Of a DNA stretch of 64,000 nt, positions 1 to 12,109 are shown in pieces; the stretch's first letter is position 1, and each line of letters opens with the position of its first letter. Origin of the DNA: Rutidosis leptorrhynchoides (Eukaryota; Streptophyta; Magnoliopsida; Asterales; Asteraceae). The stretch covers positions 363,300,001 through 363,364,000 of the forward strand of contig NC_092340.1 of NCBI RefSeq assembly GCF_046630445.1. Direction: 5' to 3'. The notes under the pieces were generated by a model. The model saw only the letters and a list, made by a program, of their open reading frames with translations. It was not told the DNA's origin and searched no databases. Made by a program: the position numbers and the translations under genes.

Positions 1-3000
1 AATCATTGACATTCACAGTTAATACTCTCTTTAATTTACTGTGATTTATATATACTCCCATTGATATTTTGAAGTTTCATGCTTTTGTTCTATCTTCCCG
101 ACTTTAAATCAAGCGAATAATGGTCCAGAATTCGTAGGTATGAATTTCGGAATGAACATAATTAATGTTCTAAAAAAAGAAACGGTAATAGCACAATCTG
201 ACTTGTCAAATTACCAGAATACCTCGAAAAAGACCGAATCGTTAAGAAAATATTTTCTTGATAGTTTAGAGGTTAAATAGAATGAAAGAGTTATGTAACA
301 TGGTTTATAATGAGGGTATGATTTGTGAACCTTTATCACGTTCCATTAGAAACTCAGCATGACTTACTGTAATATAATCACGTTGATCAAGTGTCATTAT
401 ATTATACTAACCCATGCTTCAGTTCCCAACACCACTTCAAAAATATTCATATTTTAAACTCGAAGGTTTCAGAATTTAAAAACTAAAATAGTTTCTTTTA
501 TGATGTTACACAGATATCGCAAGGAGAAAATTGATTTCCGATAAGAATGATTATGGAATTATCTCCAGAAATATGGAGGATATTTATAATGAAAGATACG
601 ATGATATCTAAGAATTTCTAATATCAGAGGATGATGAAGAATATTGTCCGCAAGGGTTTAGATTCGGAAGCAAGGTATTCGCTAATGGCTTCAGCAGATA
701 CTGAATAATTTGGATTCTTTGAAGGCAGGTTTAGTCTTTGTGATTTATCCACAGCCTCCTTCATACTTTGCTCAATCCGTTTTCCAGTTCCAAACCTTCT
801 CTTTTTCTGAGCTTGCCAACACACTATTCTTTATCATCAAACTTTTGGCTGTTAAGGTCGTTTACAGTTTTTGCTGCTTCATCAGCATTCAAAGTTATCA
901 TAACCGAATCGTTGGTTATCAAACCGAGGTATTTTCAAAAGTTTGAAGGGTTTACATGAAGATTGTAATTGTCAAGATACATATGATGTTCTAGAATTTT
1001 GAACGATACAATTTTTTTTCTTTTTTTCTGGGTTTATGAATAGAAGTGATGTTCTAGCACAGTTTTGAAGTCAAAGTATAGCATTTGAAAGATGTAAGAA
1101 TCTAAGAGTGATGTTTTCTGTTAAATCTTGGCTTGGATTCTGATTTTTCAAAATCAGAATATGTAATTGAATTTGTATGGAAATGATTGTATATCTTTGT
1201 GAGCATAGTTAATAATTTTGAATCAAAGTTGAAGAATGTACAGTATAACATATTAATTGTGAACTTATATATTTCCCGAGTATTACCTACCCGTTAAAGT
1301 TTTCACAATTAATATTTTGTACAAAAGAATTTTTTTTATTACCGTCTTTATGAAAATATATGTATGTATATTTTCTTCAGATGTAATACAGATTTGATGA
1401 GTTAATATCATATTAAGCTCATTTAATTTTTGAATTGAATGAATAATCTCTAAAACATTAAGGATTACATAATCTTCGCGGAGTATTTCACTAATGAAAT
1501 CAATACTTCATTATTTTTTCTTATTCCTCGGTGAAGGATGTTGATGCTCGTGGAATTCTTATGAACTTCATAAGATATAAATGATGTTTTCTAGAAAGTT
1601 TCGAGTGCATCGAAGATAAAAGTGTAAAATCAAACATGTAATTGATTAATACACTAATTTCATTATGAAATGGAATTCATTGAGTTGAAACAGATATTTA
1701 TAGTTAACGATGGTTAAGTTGTTAACGAAGGCTGTACATCATAGCATATTAGTAATATGAATTAACCGAGTAGTATCTACCCCTTAAAATTCACACGTAA
1801 TAGCTTAGTACGAAAAGATTCATGATGGTTTTAAAATTTATATATATAAGGTATACATATAAATTCTTTAGATGAATTGAGTTATTACTTCATAACTCAT
1901 TGATACAATATACTCGTTGTTGACTCGTAATGATGTCCACGGTGCTTTCTTGAACTGACGGAGCTTGTGATGTTAGAGGTGCTGCTGATTCTGACGATGT
2001 TGACAGCACTGACTGTGCTGGTGAGGCTAAGGGTACTGTTGATGCGGTTGGTAAAACAAGTCTAGCTTGTATCTTACACCATTCGGATAAGGGTTTCTAC
2101 TCTATCTGATTTAGGGTTAAGGCTAGAATAGATAATCTCTAAACTTTAGAAATTACATAATCGCCGTAGAGTGTTTCTCCGATGAAGTTATGAATCCATA
2201 CTTCATCGTTTGTCGTTGCTGGTACTTCTTGGTACCTATGGTGCGTATGATGTTGATATCCGAGGTACAAATTGTGATGTTGAGGCGTGTGATGCGGATG
2301 TGGTTGTTGGTGGTGGTAATGATCCTGTTGGTGTGGATGATGGTGGTACCGATTATGCTGCGGGTGCTGCTGCTGGTGTTCGTAACCCTTGCACCATATT
2401 CTCCAAAGCCACTACCCGAGCACGAAGCTCGTTGACTTCTTCTATTATACCGGGATGATCGGTGGTTCGAACGATCGGATAAATAAGATTTATAATATGG
2501 GATAGTATATAATCATGATGAGATACTCTGGAAATGAGAGAAAAAATAGTATTACGAATAGGTTCGCCGGTAAGTGCTTCAGGTTCTTCGCCAAGAGGTG
2601 AATGTGGTGGATGGAAGGGATCACCTTCTTCTTGTCTCCAATGATTAAGTAGGCTACGAACCCATCCTCAATTCATCCAGAATAGGTGATGGCTGATTGG
2701 TTGTTCCATTCCGGTTACACTTTCTTCAGAGTTCAGGTGAATATCCATATCGGAATAGCTGTCGGAATTTAAGGAATTTGAACTAGATACGGGATCCATC
2801 TTGTATAATTAGAGAGATGATTTTTGATATGAATTAGATTATAGAATTTGATTGGTACTCTTCAATACATAATTTACATATGTATATATAATACCAAAAT
2901 CCCGTAAATTTCGGAGAAATTTTCGGAAGATGGCAGTCAAAGTTTACTATAATAGATATGCCAAGATATGAATTTTGTCTATACACTATCTATGCAATCA

Positions 3001-3182
3001 ATGCAATAAGACGCGTTTAGACTTAAGATGATAGACAGGTAATTTCTGACAAGAAATGATAAGCAAAACTTTTGACATGCAGACACAGTCGAAGTCCAGA
3101 CTTACTAATGCATCCTAACAACTATCAGTTAGACACACTTATGCAAGACCTGGTTCACTAGGACCAACGCTCTGATACCAAC
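1..3182 (-). mobile_element. Internal region of non-autonomous Tekay-like LTR element A (partial)
   Basis: This is the part of a minus-strand LTR retrotransposon next to its 5' LTR (3183-5798); its other end lies outside the window. It matches the internal region of element B (29429-33456) in many blocks, for example around 100-330, 1560-1850 and 2370-2760, in the same order and orientation. A decayed relative of the small gag-like ORF of element B lies on the minus strand at about 2190-2800. I see no protease, reverse transcriptase or integrase motifs, so this looks like a LARD-type non-autonomous element. It is older and more diverged than B. Confidence 0.75.
3169..3180 (-). other. Primer binding site of element A
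   Basis: The minus strand reads TGGTATCAGAGC, the usual plant retrotransposon primer site complementary to initiator tRNA-Met. It lies 2 bases from the LTR edge at 3183. Its position to the left of the LTR fixes the element as minus strand. Confidence 0.85.
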
Positions 3183-5798
3183 TGTGACGATCGCTCCAAA
3201 TCCATATAGATAAACACGTCATTCATTGATTTCATTGTGAGGTATTTGACCTCTATATGATACGTTTTGTAAACATTGCATTCTTTTCAAAAGGTACACA
3301 ATAAATGAATATCAATTTCTAAGGTTTTCAACATTTGATGATTTCTACATATAGACAATCACCATAAATAATAGTTTACCCTAATACATCCGTTGACAAT
3401 GAAGTCAAAATAAGATATACGGTGATGATTTTGTGAATGCAAAGTTTTCTTGAATAAAGCATGTATGACTCCATGCACATAGCTTGTATCACATATAAGC
3501 AAACAGCGGAAGACTTCTAGAAACCTGAGAATAAACATGCTTAAAAGTGTCAACACAAAGGTTGGTGAGTTCATAGTTTTAATGTTGCGCATAATCTGTA
3601 TATAAAGGTGAATCCCAAGTTTTCAGTTGTTTCATCCAGAAACGTTTATCAAAATATTCTACGAAATTGAGCACCCTGGTAACTAAACTTAACGTATATA
3701 TATTTTATACCCTTTGTATAATCATCTTAATAATACACGCAAACCAATGTGTACGCTTCTCAAATAGCATACGTCCGTTAAAAGGCTAGCGCTCTAGCTC
3801 GGACGGGGATATCAAGCCCTATGGATCCATATACTACTACTCACGCCTACCAGTTCTTATAACTGGCAGTTACTAGTTACCAAAGCTAAGGGATTTTCGG
3901 TTCAAACTCAGTGTAGAATTTAGTATGTACTTGTATCCATTGTGTTTAAAATAAAGTGCATGTATCTCAGCCCAAAAATATATATTGCAAAAGCAATTAA
4001 AAAGGGAGCAAATGAAACTCACCTTAGCAGCACATAAGGTCATTCATCAAAAAGTGACCGTAACTCGGAATGCAAGATTAACCGTAGATCTCAACTTAGA
4101 GAACATATGTTGGTCAATACATGTCTAATAAACTAGGTTGGGTTATAGTGTATCACAATCCTAATGCTCGAGATCGACATACAAAAGTCATTTCAAAAAG
4201 TCAATTTTGACAATTGTTCAACAAAACGAGACGTGCCTTATATAAGGATTCATTTACTTGGCTAGTAGTATTTTATCATTCTCATAAGCAAGTTGTTTAA
4301 ATATTAATTGCAGATTCAAAAGCAATTCTAATTAACGTCAATTATAATTCAGTTGATCATATCTTTTGATTCGTTCATCGAAATTACGCGATTTCTAAAT
4401 GAAAAGTTATTGATTTTTCGCCAGCTTTCCGAAAACATGTATATCATATACCTTTTACCAGTAATATATGTATTTAATTCGTGATTCATTATAAACTGTT
4501 TAACGACGAAATTTAGCATACAAGCATGTATAAATATATACTCGAGCACTAGACATGTATACACTATTAATATATAAAAGATAAGATATGAATGCTCACG
4601 TATCAATATTGAGATTCAATATTGCAGGAAAGTACGTAGACGCAACAGAGATGATAAATACTAGATTTGACTTGCGAACAATACCCATGAACATTACCCA
4701 TAACCTCCATAGCTATAACCCATAATTTCCCTAGTTCTATCCCGTTTGAAGCTTGTTTTGAAAGTGACACGCTCATGACCTCGTCGTAATATTTTATGTA
4801 TAATATTACTAAAAATATTAAGATTAATAATAATAATAATCTTAATAATATAATAATAATAATAATAATAGTAATAATTATTATTATTATTATAATAAAT
4901 AAATACTTACGGAGTAATATGTGTAAAAAAAACATGCGTAAGAAATCTGGTATTTATAGCCATAATTCCTGATTCTGATGCCCATGCGAGTGCATGGGAT
5001 TTTAGTGCAAATCTCATGCACTCGCATGGGTTTTATGCCTATTTCCTATGCGATCGCATGGCCGTCAGATCCAGCTCACATATTTTTTGTTTTCTTGTTT
5101 GTCGACATAATTAAATATAATATAAATAATATATATAATTTAAATAATTAATTATATATTATATTAAATTCATGTGCATAGTTGACTTGTAATTTTCTTT
5201 CTGATGACTCGTACGTTGTCACTCGACTTATGTCCCGGTTCCGGTTTCTCGAACGTATTTTCGTACGCTTAGAAAACTCGCAATTTACGTTTTGTGACTC
5301 GTACCTTTGTCAAAATATAGTCTTAAATTATCAAGAAACTATATCATTCAAAGTGTATCTTAAACTTTCGAGTGTTTTGGTCATTTACTTCTATAAATCA
5401 TTGTCTCGCTATTTGTTGATATATATATAATAACAAATCGTTTTATGACCAAGTTAATATATATTTTCAACATTCATAAACACGTTTTAAATATACGTCG
5501 CAAGTTATTCATACAATTAATATTCCAATTTATCATATATATTCAAATAAATATTTAAACCCACAAGTTTAATGTACGGTATTAAACAATTAATACATTG
5601 TTATATTTTCAAGTTATAGTATATATATATGTATCTATATACATATAATTGTTCGCGAATCGTCGAGAACAACCGAAAAGTATTTGAATAGTTCAAAAAT
5701 TTTGAGATTCAGTTTTACAGACTTTGCTTATCGTGTCGAAAATGTTAATCATACAAAGATTAAGTTTAAATTTGGTCAGAAATTTTCGGGTCATCACA
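3183..5798 (-). mobile_element. 5' LTR of element A (Tekay-like)
   Basis: About 2.6 kb. In element orientation it begins TGTGATGACCCG and ends GATCGTCACA. It is homologous, in opposite orientation, to the solo LTR at 24060-26247 plus 53537-53762: the ends match closely and the blocks around 3700-4060 and 4860-5170 recur. On the minus strand a TATA-like sequence (ggctataaatacc, about 4950-4964) lies just downstream of three GC-rich palindromes at 4981-5061. An AT-trinucleotide tract lies near 4820-4900. Confidence 0.8.
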
Positions 5799-6481
5799 CG
5801 CGAAGAACACTTTGAACCCAAATATTGATTTTTAAATTCCGATACAATTAGATTACGATTGCCACATGAAATATGTAGCAATTGATTCACTGAACCTTCC
5901 TAAATCATCAATTTTTCCAGAGATAACATCTAGATCAAGAAATCGAATTATAAAGAGACTGTTGACTTTTTATTTATAAACTTTGACCTTGAAATTCAAC
6001 CTCATCCGAAGGAATTAAAGATTGAAACTTTATAGATAGATCAAACATAAGATTTTGGACACATCTGTATTCTTAGTTTTTAAAAATTTATTCGAAATTG
6101 GAGTTTTTGAATTTCACCTAATGCGAATAGAGTAAAGAACTTTTTATAAATTTAAAACTTTCAATTTAATTAACAAGGTGCAGTTTATTGTAATTGATAG
6201 TTGATGATAGAAAATTCCACGAATTATCACGACTGATCGTTTATTATATTAATCAGATATAGTCGACAGAATCAATTACAAATAGTAAAAAGAAAGAAGA
6301 GTTAAGCAGATAAAACAAATTCAGTTAGTTGTCATTGCTACTGTAATTAATTAATAATAATAATTTATAATACTTATTTAATAATAATTATATTAATAAT
6401 AATAATAAATTTTCTTTTTTCTTTTTTTAAAATGATAATAATAATAAAAAATAATAATAACATAACAAATTACATATATCA

Positions 6482-6552
<71 letters not shown>

Positions 6553-6806
6553 TAATAATAATATTAATAATTCTAATATTAACACTATTATTAATAACAA
6601 TAATGAAAGTAAAAAAAATAATATTAGTGTTAATACAACAACTATATTTTAATTTGCGATTATATTTAATATATTAATATCACATTTTACTAATTATGTA
6701 ATACTTAATAACCATACAATAACATATTTTGGATATTTAATATTTACATATATATTATTATATAATATGGATTTGCATCACATTTGTAAATATTAAAATA
6801 TATCTG

Positions 6807-6856
<50 letters not shown>

Positions 6857-6973
6857 GTTATATATTTAATATGTTATGTTATTTAATTATAGAAATAAAT
6901 ATTATTATTTCAACATATAATATTTATATTTCAATATGTTAAAATATACATATAATCAATAATTATATAAAGA

Positions 6974-7030
<57 letters not shown>

Positions 7031-7131
7031 CTTTTAATAACAACTTACTTATTTTGTATATTATTTTCACATTTCTAATTCAAATGATTTAATATGTATT
7101 TTTATTATTTCAAATTATTATTTATACTTTT

Positions 7132-7214
<83 letters not shown>

Positions 7215-7385
7215 TATTTATTTACATACAATTGTTCGTGAATCGTCGAGAATAGTCAAAGGTCAAATGTATACATGAACACAGTTCAAAGTTTTTGAGA
7301 TTCAATTAAATAGACTTTGCTTATTATGTCGAAATCATATAAAGATTAAGTTTAAATTTGGTCGGAAATTTTCAGGACGTCACAT
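5799..7385 (-). mobile_element. Older related LTR fragment with (TA)n tracts
   Basis: The right end (about 7225-7385) repeats the first 150 bases of the element A LTR on the minus strand, including the block around ttaagtttaaatttggtcgg and the edge cgtcaca. The left part, around 5815-5960, resembles sequence inside the LTR of element B near 27960-28080. I infer an old LTR of the same clan that element A entered and that later filled with microsatellites. Its left boundary is uncertain. No gene is seen. Confidence 0.5.
6487..6550. repeat. (TA)n microsatellite
   Basis: An uninterrupted TA dinucleotide run of about 64 bases. Three similar runs follow at about 6809-6853, 6978-7028 and 7137-7211. 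All four lie inside the old LTR fragment. Confidence 0.95.
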
Positions 7386-8230
7386 TTGTCGCCAAAAAAC
7401 GCTGCAAAGGGTTGGGCGGCTTGCGACGTGGATTGCTCTGATTGGTGGTCAAATGTATCCGTTCGGGGAGCGTCTTTTTCTAGAAAGTTTAAAAAATTAG
7501 TAATTTTTTTTTTATTTTACCTATTTTTATCTATTATATCAACATATCATTTACTTTTATGTAATTTTTAAGTTTATGCACTTTTTTATTTTATGTTTGA
7601 TGTTTTTTATTTTATTTTTGATTTATGTACTCTTAATTTTAATTATTAACTCTTTTTTATCTATTATGTTTTATTATTTAATTTAACATATTAAAATAGC
7701 AAAAAGAAAATCAAAATTAAAGACCACATCATTGTCATCTTTTGACAAAAGCCCCCAATTAAACGGCTTGTAGCGGTATGGAATGGGGGCGTGGCCCATC
7801 CTATGTGGCAAGCAACCAACACCAAAAGTTGGTGTATCAAGGCGTGGAATGGGGCATTGTTTGGGCATTCTTTGCCCTGCAACGGAAGAAGCAACGAAGT
7901 GGGTTGCAAGTTTTTATTTTTTTATTAATTTAAAAATATTATTTTTATTCTCTTTTAATACTTAACTCAATTATATTTTAACACATCATCACAATACTCC
8001 TAACCCACACCATAAACCCACCCCACCACTACTTCACACAAACAACCTACACGTCCTAGTCATCAAAAAACAACTCACGCCCCCAACCCACACCCTCAAC
8101 CACTACAAATGGTCTTACAACTTTCCCATTTCCCTACCATACAGTCATTGACTTACCCCAAAAAGTGCACCTTACCCACTCCACGTCACAATCACCATTA
8201 TATATACCATTATATATGGTCTTAGAGCGC
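7386..8230. other. Non-coding stretch downstream of LIR1, possible DNA-transposon relic
   Basis: I see no gene. Blocks such as 7740-7880 (rich in ggggc and gccc words that pair loosely with each other) and 8090-8225 look like a decayed MITE. I could not find clear terminal repeats or a target duplication, so the nature stays open. Confidence 0.3.
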
Positions 8231-8314
8231 ACAAATTTCATTAAGTTTACATACTCAAATAGTATTAATATATCCTACAACAAGGTCAGGATAAAGATAT
8301 GATTATTAATAATA

Positions 8315-8925
8315 TCAATTAACTCCAGTCTGGTATGACGGCTCACAGAATTCTCCTCCAAGATCATCGCATGCCTCTGCAATGAACACCCTGTAGAAAA
8401 CAGAACATCATCACCATTTACTATTAATAGAGCTAAAATACAAGTACCACAAAGATTTGAAGGATAGATTATTGTACGTTTTGGGACTATCATATTGAAG
8501 ATACTCTCTGTCAATTTGTGAAGCAGTAGGAGGAACCTTAACATTCGGGTCGGGTTGTTGTTGTCTAAACTTGGTCTCAGGGAACATTTCAACGTTACAA
8601 GCATCACCGCCAACTGTATCGCATGCTTCTGCTGGGAACACTCTGCATTGAACCAAGAACGGGGTAAGATATTTACACATTTAGTAGTACATGTATATTT
8701 CATATTTGATATAAAATTTGGAGGCAGAGGTTACGAGGAGGCCATGGAGCTGTAATCGACTTGAGAAACGTCTGTGGCTGCTGCTTTGATGGAGATACAA
8801 GTTGACGATGTACGGGTACCTTGTCGATGATGTTTAATAGGCAATAATGTGGTTGAGAAACTTGAGGTTTTGGTAGCTTTTAAAGGGAGAAATGGTGATG
8901 AAGATAAGTGAATAGATGCCTGCAT
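8315..8925 (-). CDS. LIR1: Light-regulated protein LIR1, chloroplastic (3 exons)
   Basis: Exons on the minus strand are 8735-8925, 8478-8642 and 8315-8390. All junctions are GT-AG and the 432 coding bases give 143 residues with an intact stop. The first about 50 residues are rich in Ser, Thr and Lys and lack acidic residues, as in a chloroplast transit peptide. The mature part carries the two family repeats: VFPAEACDTVGGDAC in exon 2, then IDREYLQYDSPKT, then VFIAEACDDLGGEFC in exon 3. In Arabidopsis and rice, LIR1 binds leaf-type ferredoxin-NADP reductase and promotes its attachment to thylakoid membranes, and its transcript is controlled by light and the clock (family knowledge). Length matches the family. 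The second repeat has Ile where the first has Pro. Confidence 0.93.
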
Positions 8926-9030
8926 TTTCGATATGATCGTTGATGTGTTCCAATTATGTGTGTGTAGTGTGTATTATACTATTATGCTCTTACTATTACT
9001 ATTACTATTATTATATGTATGTACTATGCA

Positions 9031-9078
9031 CTATATATATGCAAGGCTTTAAGTAAGAGATAAGGTGTGTGGGATAAG
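9031..9078 (-). promoter_or_regulatory. LIR1 promoter: TATA box and paired I-box motifs
   Basis: On the minus strand ATATATATAG lies about 110 bases upstream of the LIR1 start codon. Just beyond it are two GATAAG cores read on the plus strand (9059-9064 and 9073-9078). GATAAG is the I-box core common in light-regulated plant promoters, which fits this gene. The function is inferred from motif and position only. Confidence 0.5.
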
Positions 9079-9224
9079 GATGACTAGATGAGGTGTGACT
9101 TGGTTTGGTTTCTTGTGGAAGATCTTTTTGTGTACCGGTCCCCCATCTCAACCATGTTTAAGTACCAAATGTCACGAGATTATCACTCGATCAAGAACAA
9201 ACTAATACACGTATTAAACATAAC

Positions 9225-9600
9225 ATCAACACTAACATTATCCAATCCCGCCGAGGGCGGAGTATGGGGAGGTACAATGTAGACAGTTATACCCCTACCC
9301 GAAGCAAGATAGTATATGTCGCGAGTCGGGGACTAGTCGGTTGGGAACTTGGAGGGATGGTTTGGTTAAGTCGGGGATGAGACAAGGACGACTGGTCGAG
9401 ACAAGCGTTGACCAACGTTGACTTTTGAGATAAACTTTGAATTTGACCAACTTTTTAACGTTGACTGACTTTTAACGCGTTTCTGGGCGACTCTGGACGG
9501 GCTAGTCACCAAACCGACGTGTCGGCCGACTCAGCCAACTTTTACAACAGTGACTCGAAGGTCGGGAGATTGGTTCCATAAAGACCTCCGGCAAAACACG
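9225..9600. repeat. Dispersed repeat copies (SINE-like block plus GTCGCGAGTCGGGG family)
   Basis: Positions 9240-9310 hold a block (gaggcggagtatggggagg-like, then a tract ending cccctacccgaag) that I recall from plant SINE-like dispersed repeats. Positions 9315-9440 match, in opposite orientation, the block at 19240-19365 in an SFC intron, and share words with 10651-10870 in the CRN intron. No gene is present. Confidence 0.5.
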
Positions 9601-10222
9601 TATTAAATTAAATACATGGAGTATACAATAAGGAGGGGAAAAAACTAGTAGTAGTATCTTACAGTTGGAAAGAAGCATATATGATCTTCATCTTCATGAT
9701 AGAGGCATGTTGATAAGTCATGAGTGAACCACTTCACTTCACAATATTCCTGTGTAGATTCTACTTCCACACCTACCTTGTTGCGTGCATCCTATTCTTT
9801 CATTTACATCATATCATACCATTCATAAACATGACATTAGGAAACAGGTTGTTGCACTATATAAACATAGGTAAATCCAAACCGACGCGTCTCGATTTCG
9901 ATCACCAAAGATTGATCTTACATGTTGTACTGCAACCCAATAAGTAGATATGAGATCAAACATAATAACAGGATATCTAACAGTTTGACCAACCAGATTG
10001 GATCCATGTCAACCATCACAACACACAATTGGCCTAACAGTAATAATTAATAATCATATATCATTATACTAAGAGTTGACAAATATTGTAAGCTAAACAG
10101 ATTGTCTTGGTTATGCATTGTTATTGACTAGTGTCATAAAACTAAATAAGAAAAAACACACACTACAGTTTTAACACTAAGTCAAACAGTCTAGATCCCA
10201 TCATTACTACACCAAGTTAAAT
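9601..10222. other. Non-coding interval between LIR1 and CRN
   Basis: AT-rich sequence downstream of CRN. A 75-codon frame at 9720-9947 lacks any recognisable motif and shows no sign of being a gene. Nothing else stands out. Confidence 0.5.
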
Positions 10223-12109
10223 TCAAAAGCTATGGAGCTGAGTCAGCATAGGAACAAGTTCATCACTCGAAGGTCGATCAGCAGGGATGTCAGACAAACA
10301 AACAGCAGCAATTCTGACAGCCATCAGCATCTCATCTTCCTCCATTTCTTGTCCCAATAGACTCTTATCGAGCGCTTCTCGAGTGTCTCCTGTTTCCACA
10401 AGATGTCTAAACCAAATTCCCATATCGCCCCTGCTTCCACTTGTTGCTTCCGCAAATAACGGGTCGCTTGGATCTCGTCCCGTTAACAGGATCCCCAGTA
10501 TTACCCCAAAGCTGAATATGTCACTCTTTTCCGTGTATATACTGTGTCGAAAATTGAAGCTAGCTTTAATTACTTGTACGAATATTACACTATTATGTAA
10601 TCTTTCTCACTAGAGGAGAGTAACCATTAACTATTTATATACATATAAGCAAGGTTGCAAAATTCGCTACTCGGGAGACTCTGTCGGGACTTTTTAGGCG
10701 GCAACTCGGGGAGTACTCGGAAAATTTTGACTGATTTTTCTAGTAATCCTGAGTTTTGGCAGAATTTGACAGAGTTTGACCATTTTTGACTGAGTATGAC
10801 CAAGTACTTGCCGAGTACTCCCGAGCTGCAATAATTAAGTACTCGCTGGGTAATTCCGAGATCTGCAACATTGCGTATAAGAATATTTCCCCGTTAAGGT
10901 GCGTAAAAGTTTTGTACAATTCCATAACCGATACTTTAAATTACATAAATAAACGCTACGTACAAGACTTTTATGTGCCTTAACGACATCCGAAAAATCC
11001 TACATATACTATGGGGTGCTTGGGATTGCTCATTTTGAAGTGCTTATTTAAATGGATAAACAAACATCAACCTACTTATATTACAAAGCTTATTCCTTTT
11101 AAATTAACCTTTTGAAAGAGTGTTTGGATGCGCATATCTCATGTTAAAATAATCAATAAGCAGATAAGTACTTAAATAAGCAATCCTAAACAACCCTTAA
11201 TTAACTAAGTTATGAAAAAATCTTGCAATACCTGAAATTAGGGAAACATTCAGGAGCAAAGTAATAGGGTGATGATGATGAATTAAAACTGTGCATAATC
11301 TTAGCCAACCCACAATCAGTCAACCTGGGTTCAAACTCAGCATCTAACATCACATTAGAAGGCTTCAAATTATAATGACAAACTGAAGGTGTACAATTGA
11401 AATGAAGATACTGAAGTCCTTTAATTATCCCAACCGCAATTCGCAACCTTGCGTCCCACCCGATTTGCAGTTCATTATCCCTCCTTTTTCTAATAGCATC
11501 TTCAAGACTACCAGTTGGAACATAATCATAAACCAAACAAAACCTACTATCATTAACAACATAAGCTCTTAAACTCATTAAATGCCTATGACTTATACTA
11601 GAAAGTATCTCAAGTTCCTTTTGCAATTTTCTCTTTTTGTTTTTGGGTTCATTTTGAAACAGAGGATGGTCCAGTTTCTTGACTGCAAAAGTCAACCCAT
11701 TGTCAAGTAAAGTTTTGTAATAGTTTCCATCAGGAAGTAGTGTTGAAGTTTGATTAGTTGATACAAGTGCTGATTGTAGAGATTTAGGGGAGATATTTGG
11801 TGAAAAGACTACAGGACCCTTGAGAATAGGTACTCTTTTGATGTAAGTAAAGATGCATCTAAGTAAACAAGCACATATTAGTGCACAACATAATCCTGTT
11901 AAGCATCCAAACAAGATGCTCAAGATGATAACTTTACTTCTTGGTGTTGTAGTAGTTTTTGTTGTGGGCCTATTCGGGTCGGGTGATGGAGGGTCCGCTC
12001 CATGGCATTGCAAGAAGCAAGAGCTGTAGAGACAGTACAGTAACAAGAGCAAAAACACAGAAATACTTTTGTTCTTCATACGAAAAACAGAAACCACCCA
12101 CAAGATCAA
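10223..12109 (-). CDS. CRN: CORYNE-type membrane-bound pseudokinase (2 exons)
   Basis: Exon 1 is 11232-12109 and exon 2 is 10223-10541; the GT-AG intron spans 10542-11231. The product is 398 residues, or 388 if Met11 at 12079 is used, which places the hydrophobic signal peptide at the N terminus as in Arabidopsis CRN. Order: signal peptide (about 11-37), short Pro/Thr-rich ectodomain without leucine-rich repeats, transmembrane segment (about 60-83), kinase-like domain. The usual HRD is replaced by HYNLKPSN and DFG by DCG, as in CRN; the C terminus LPADRPSSDEL-like stretch and LTQLHSF also match. In Arabidopsis CRN pairs with CLAVATA2 at the plasma membrane to relay CLE peptides such as CLV3 in meristems and phloem. 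At the splice junction the protein reads PNFSIYTEKSD, one residue longer than in Arabidopsis. Confidence 0.92.
10651..10870. repeat. Dispersed repeat inside the CRN intron
   Basis: The block starts gcaaggttgcaaaattcgc and contains repeated ctcggg and gagtactc words. It is a diverged relative of the repeats at 9315-9440 and 19240-19365 (shared caaggttgtaaaa-like edge and tcggga words). Its boundaries are approximate. Confidence 0.5.

Noticed and set aside
8275-8703. A continuous 142-codon minus-strand frame over LIR1
   Set aside because: It is out of frame with the LIR1 repeats and crosses an intron; the spliced three-exon model gives the known protein.
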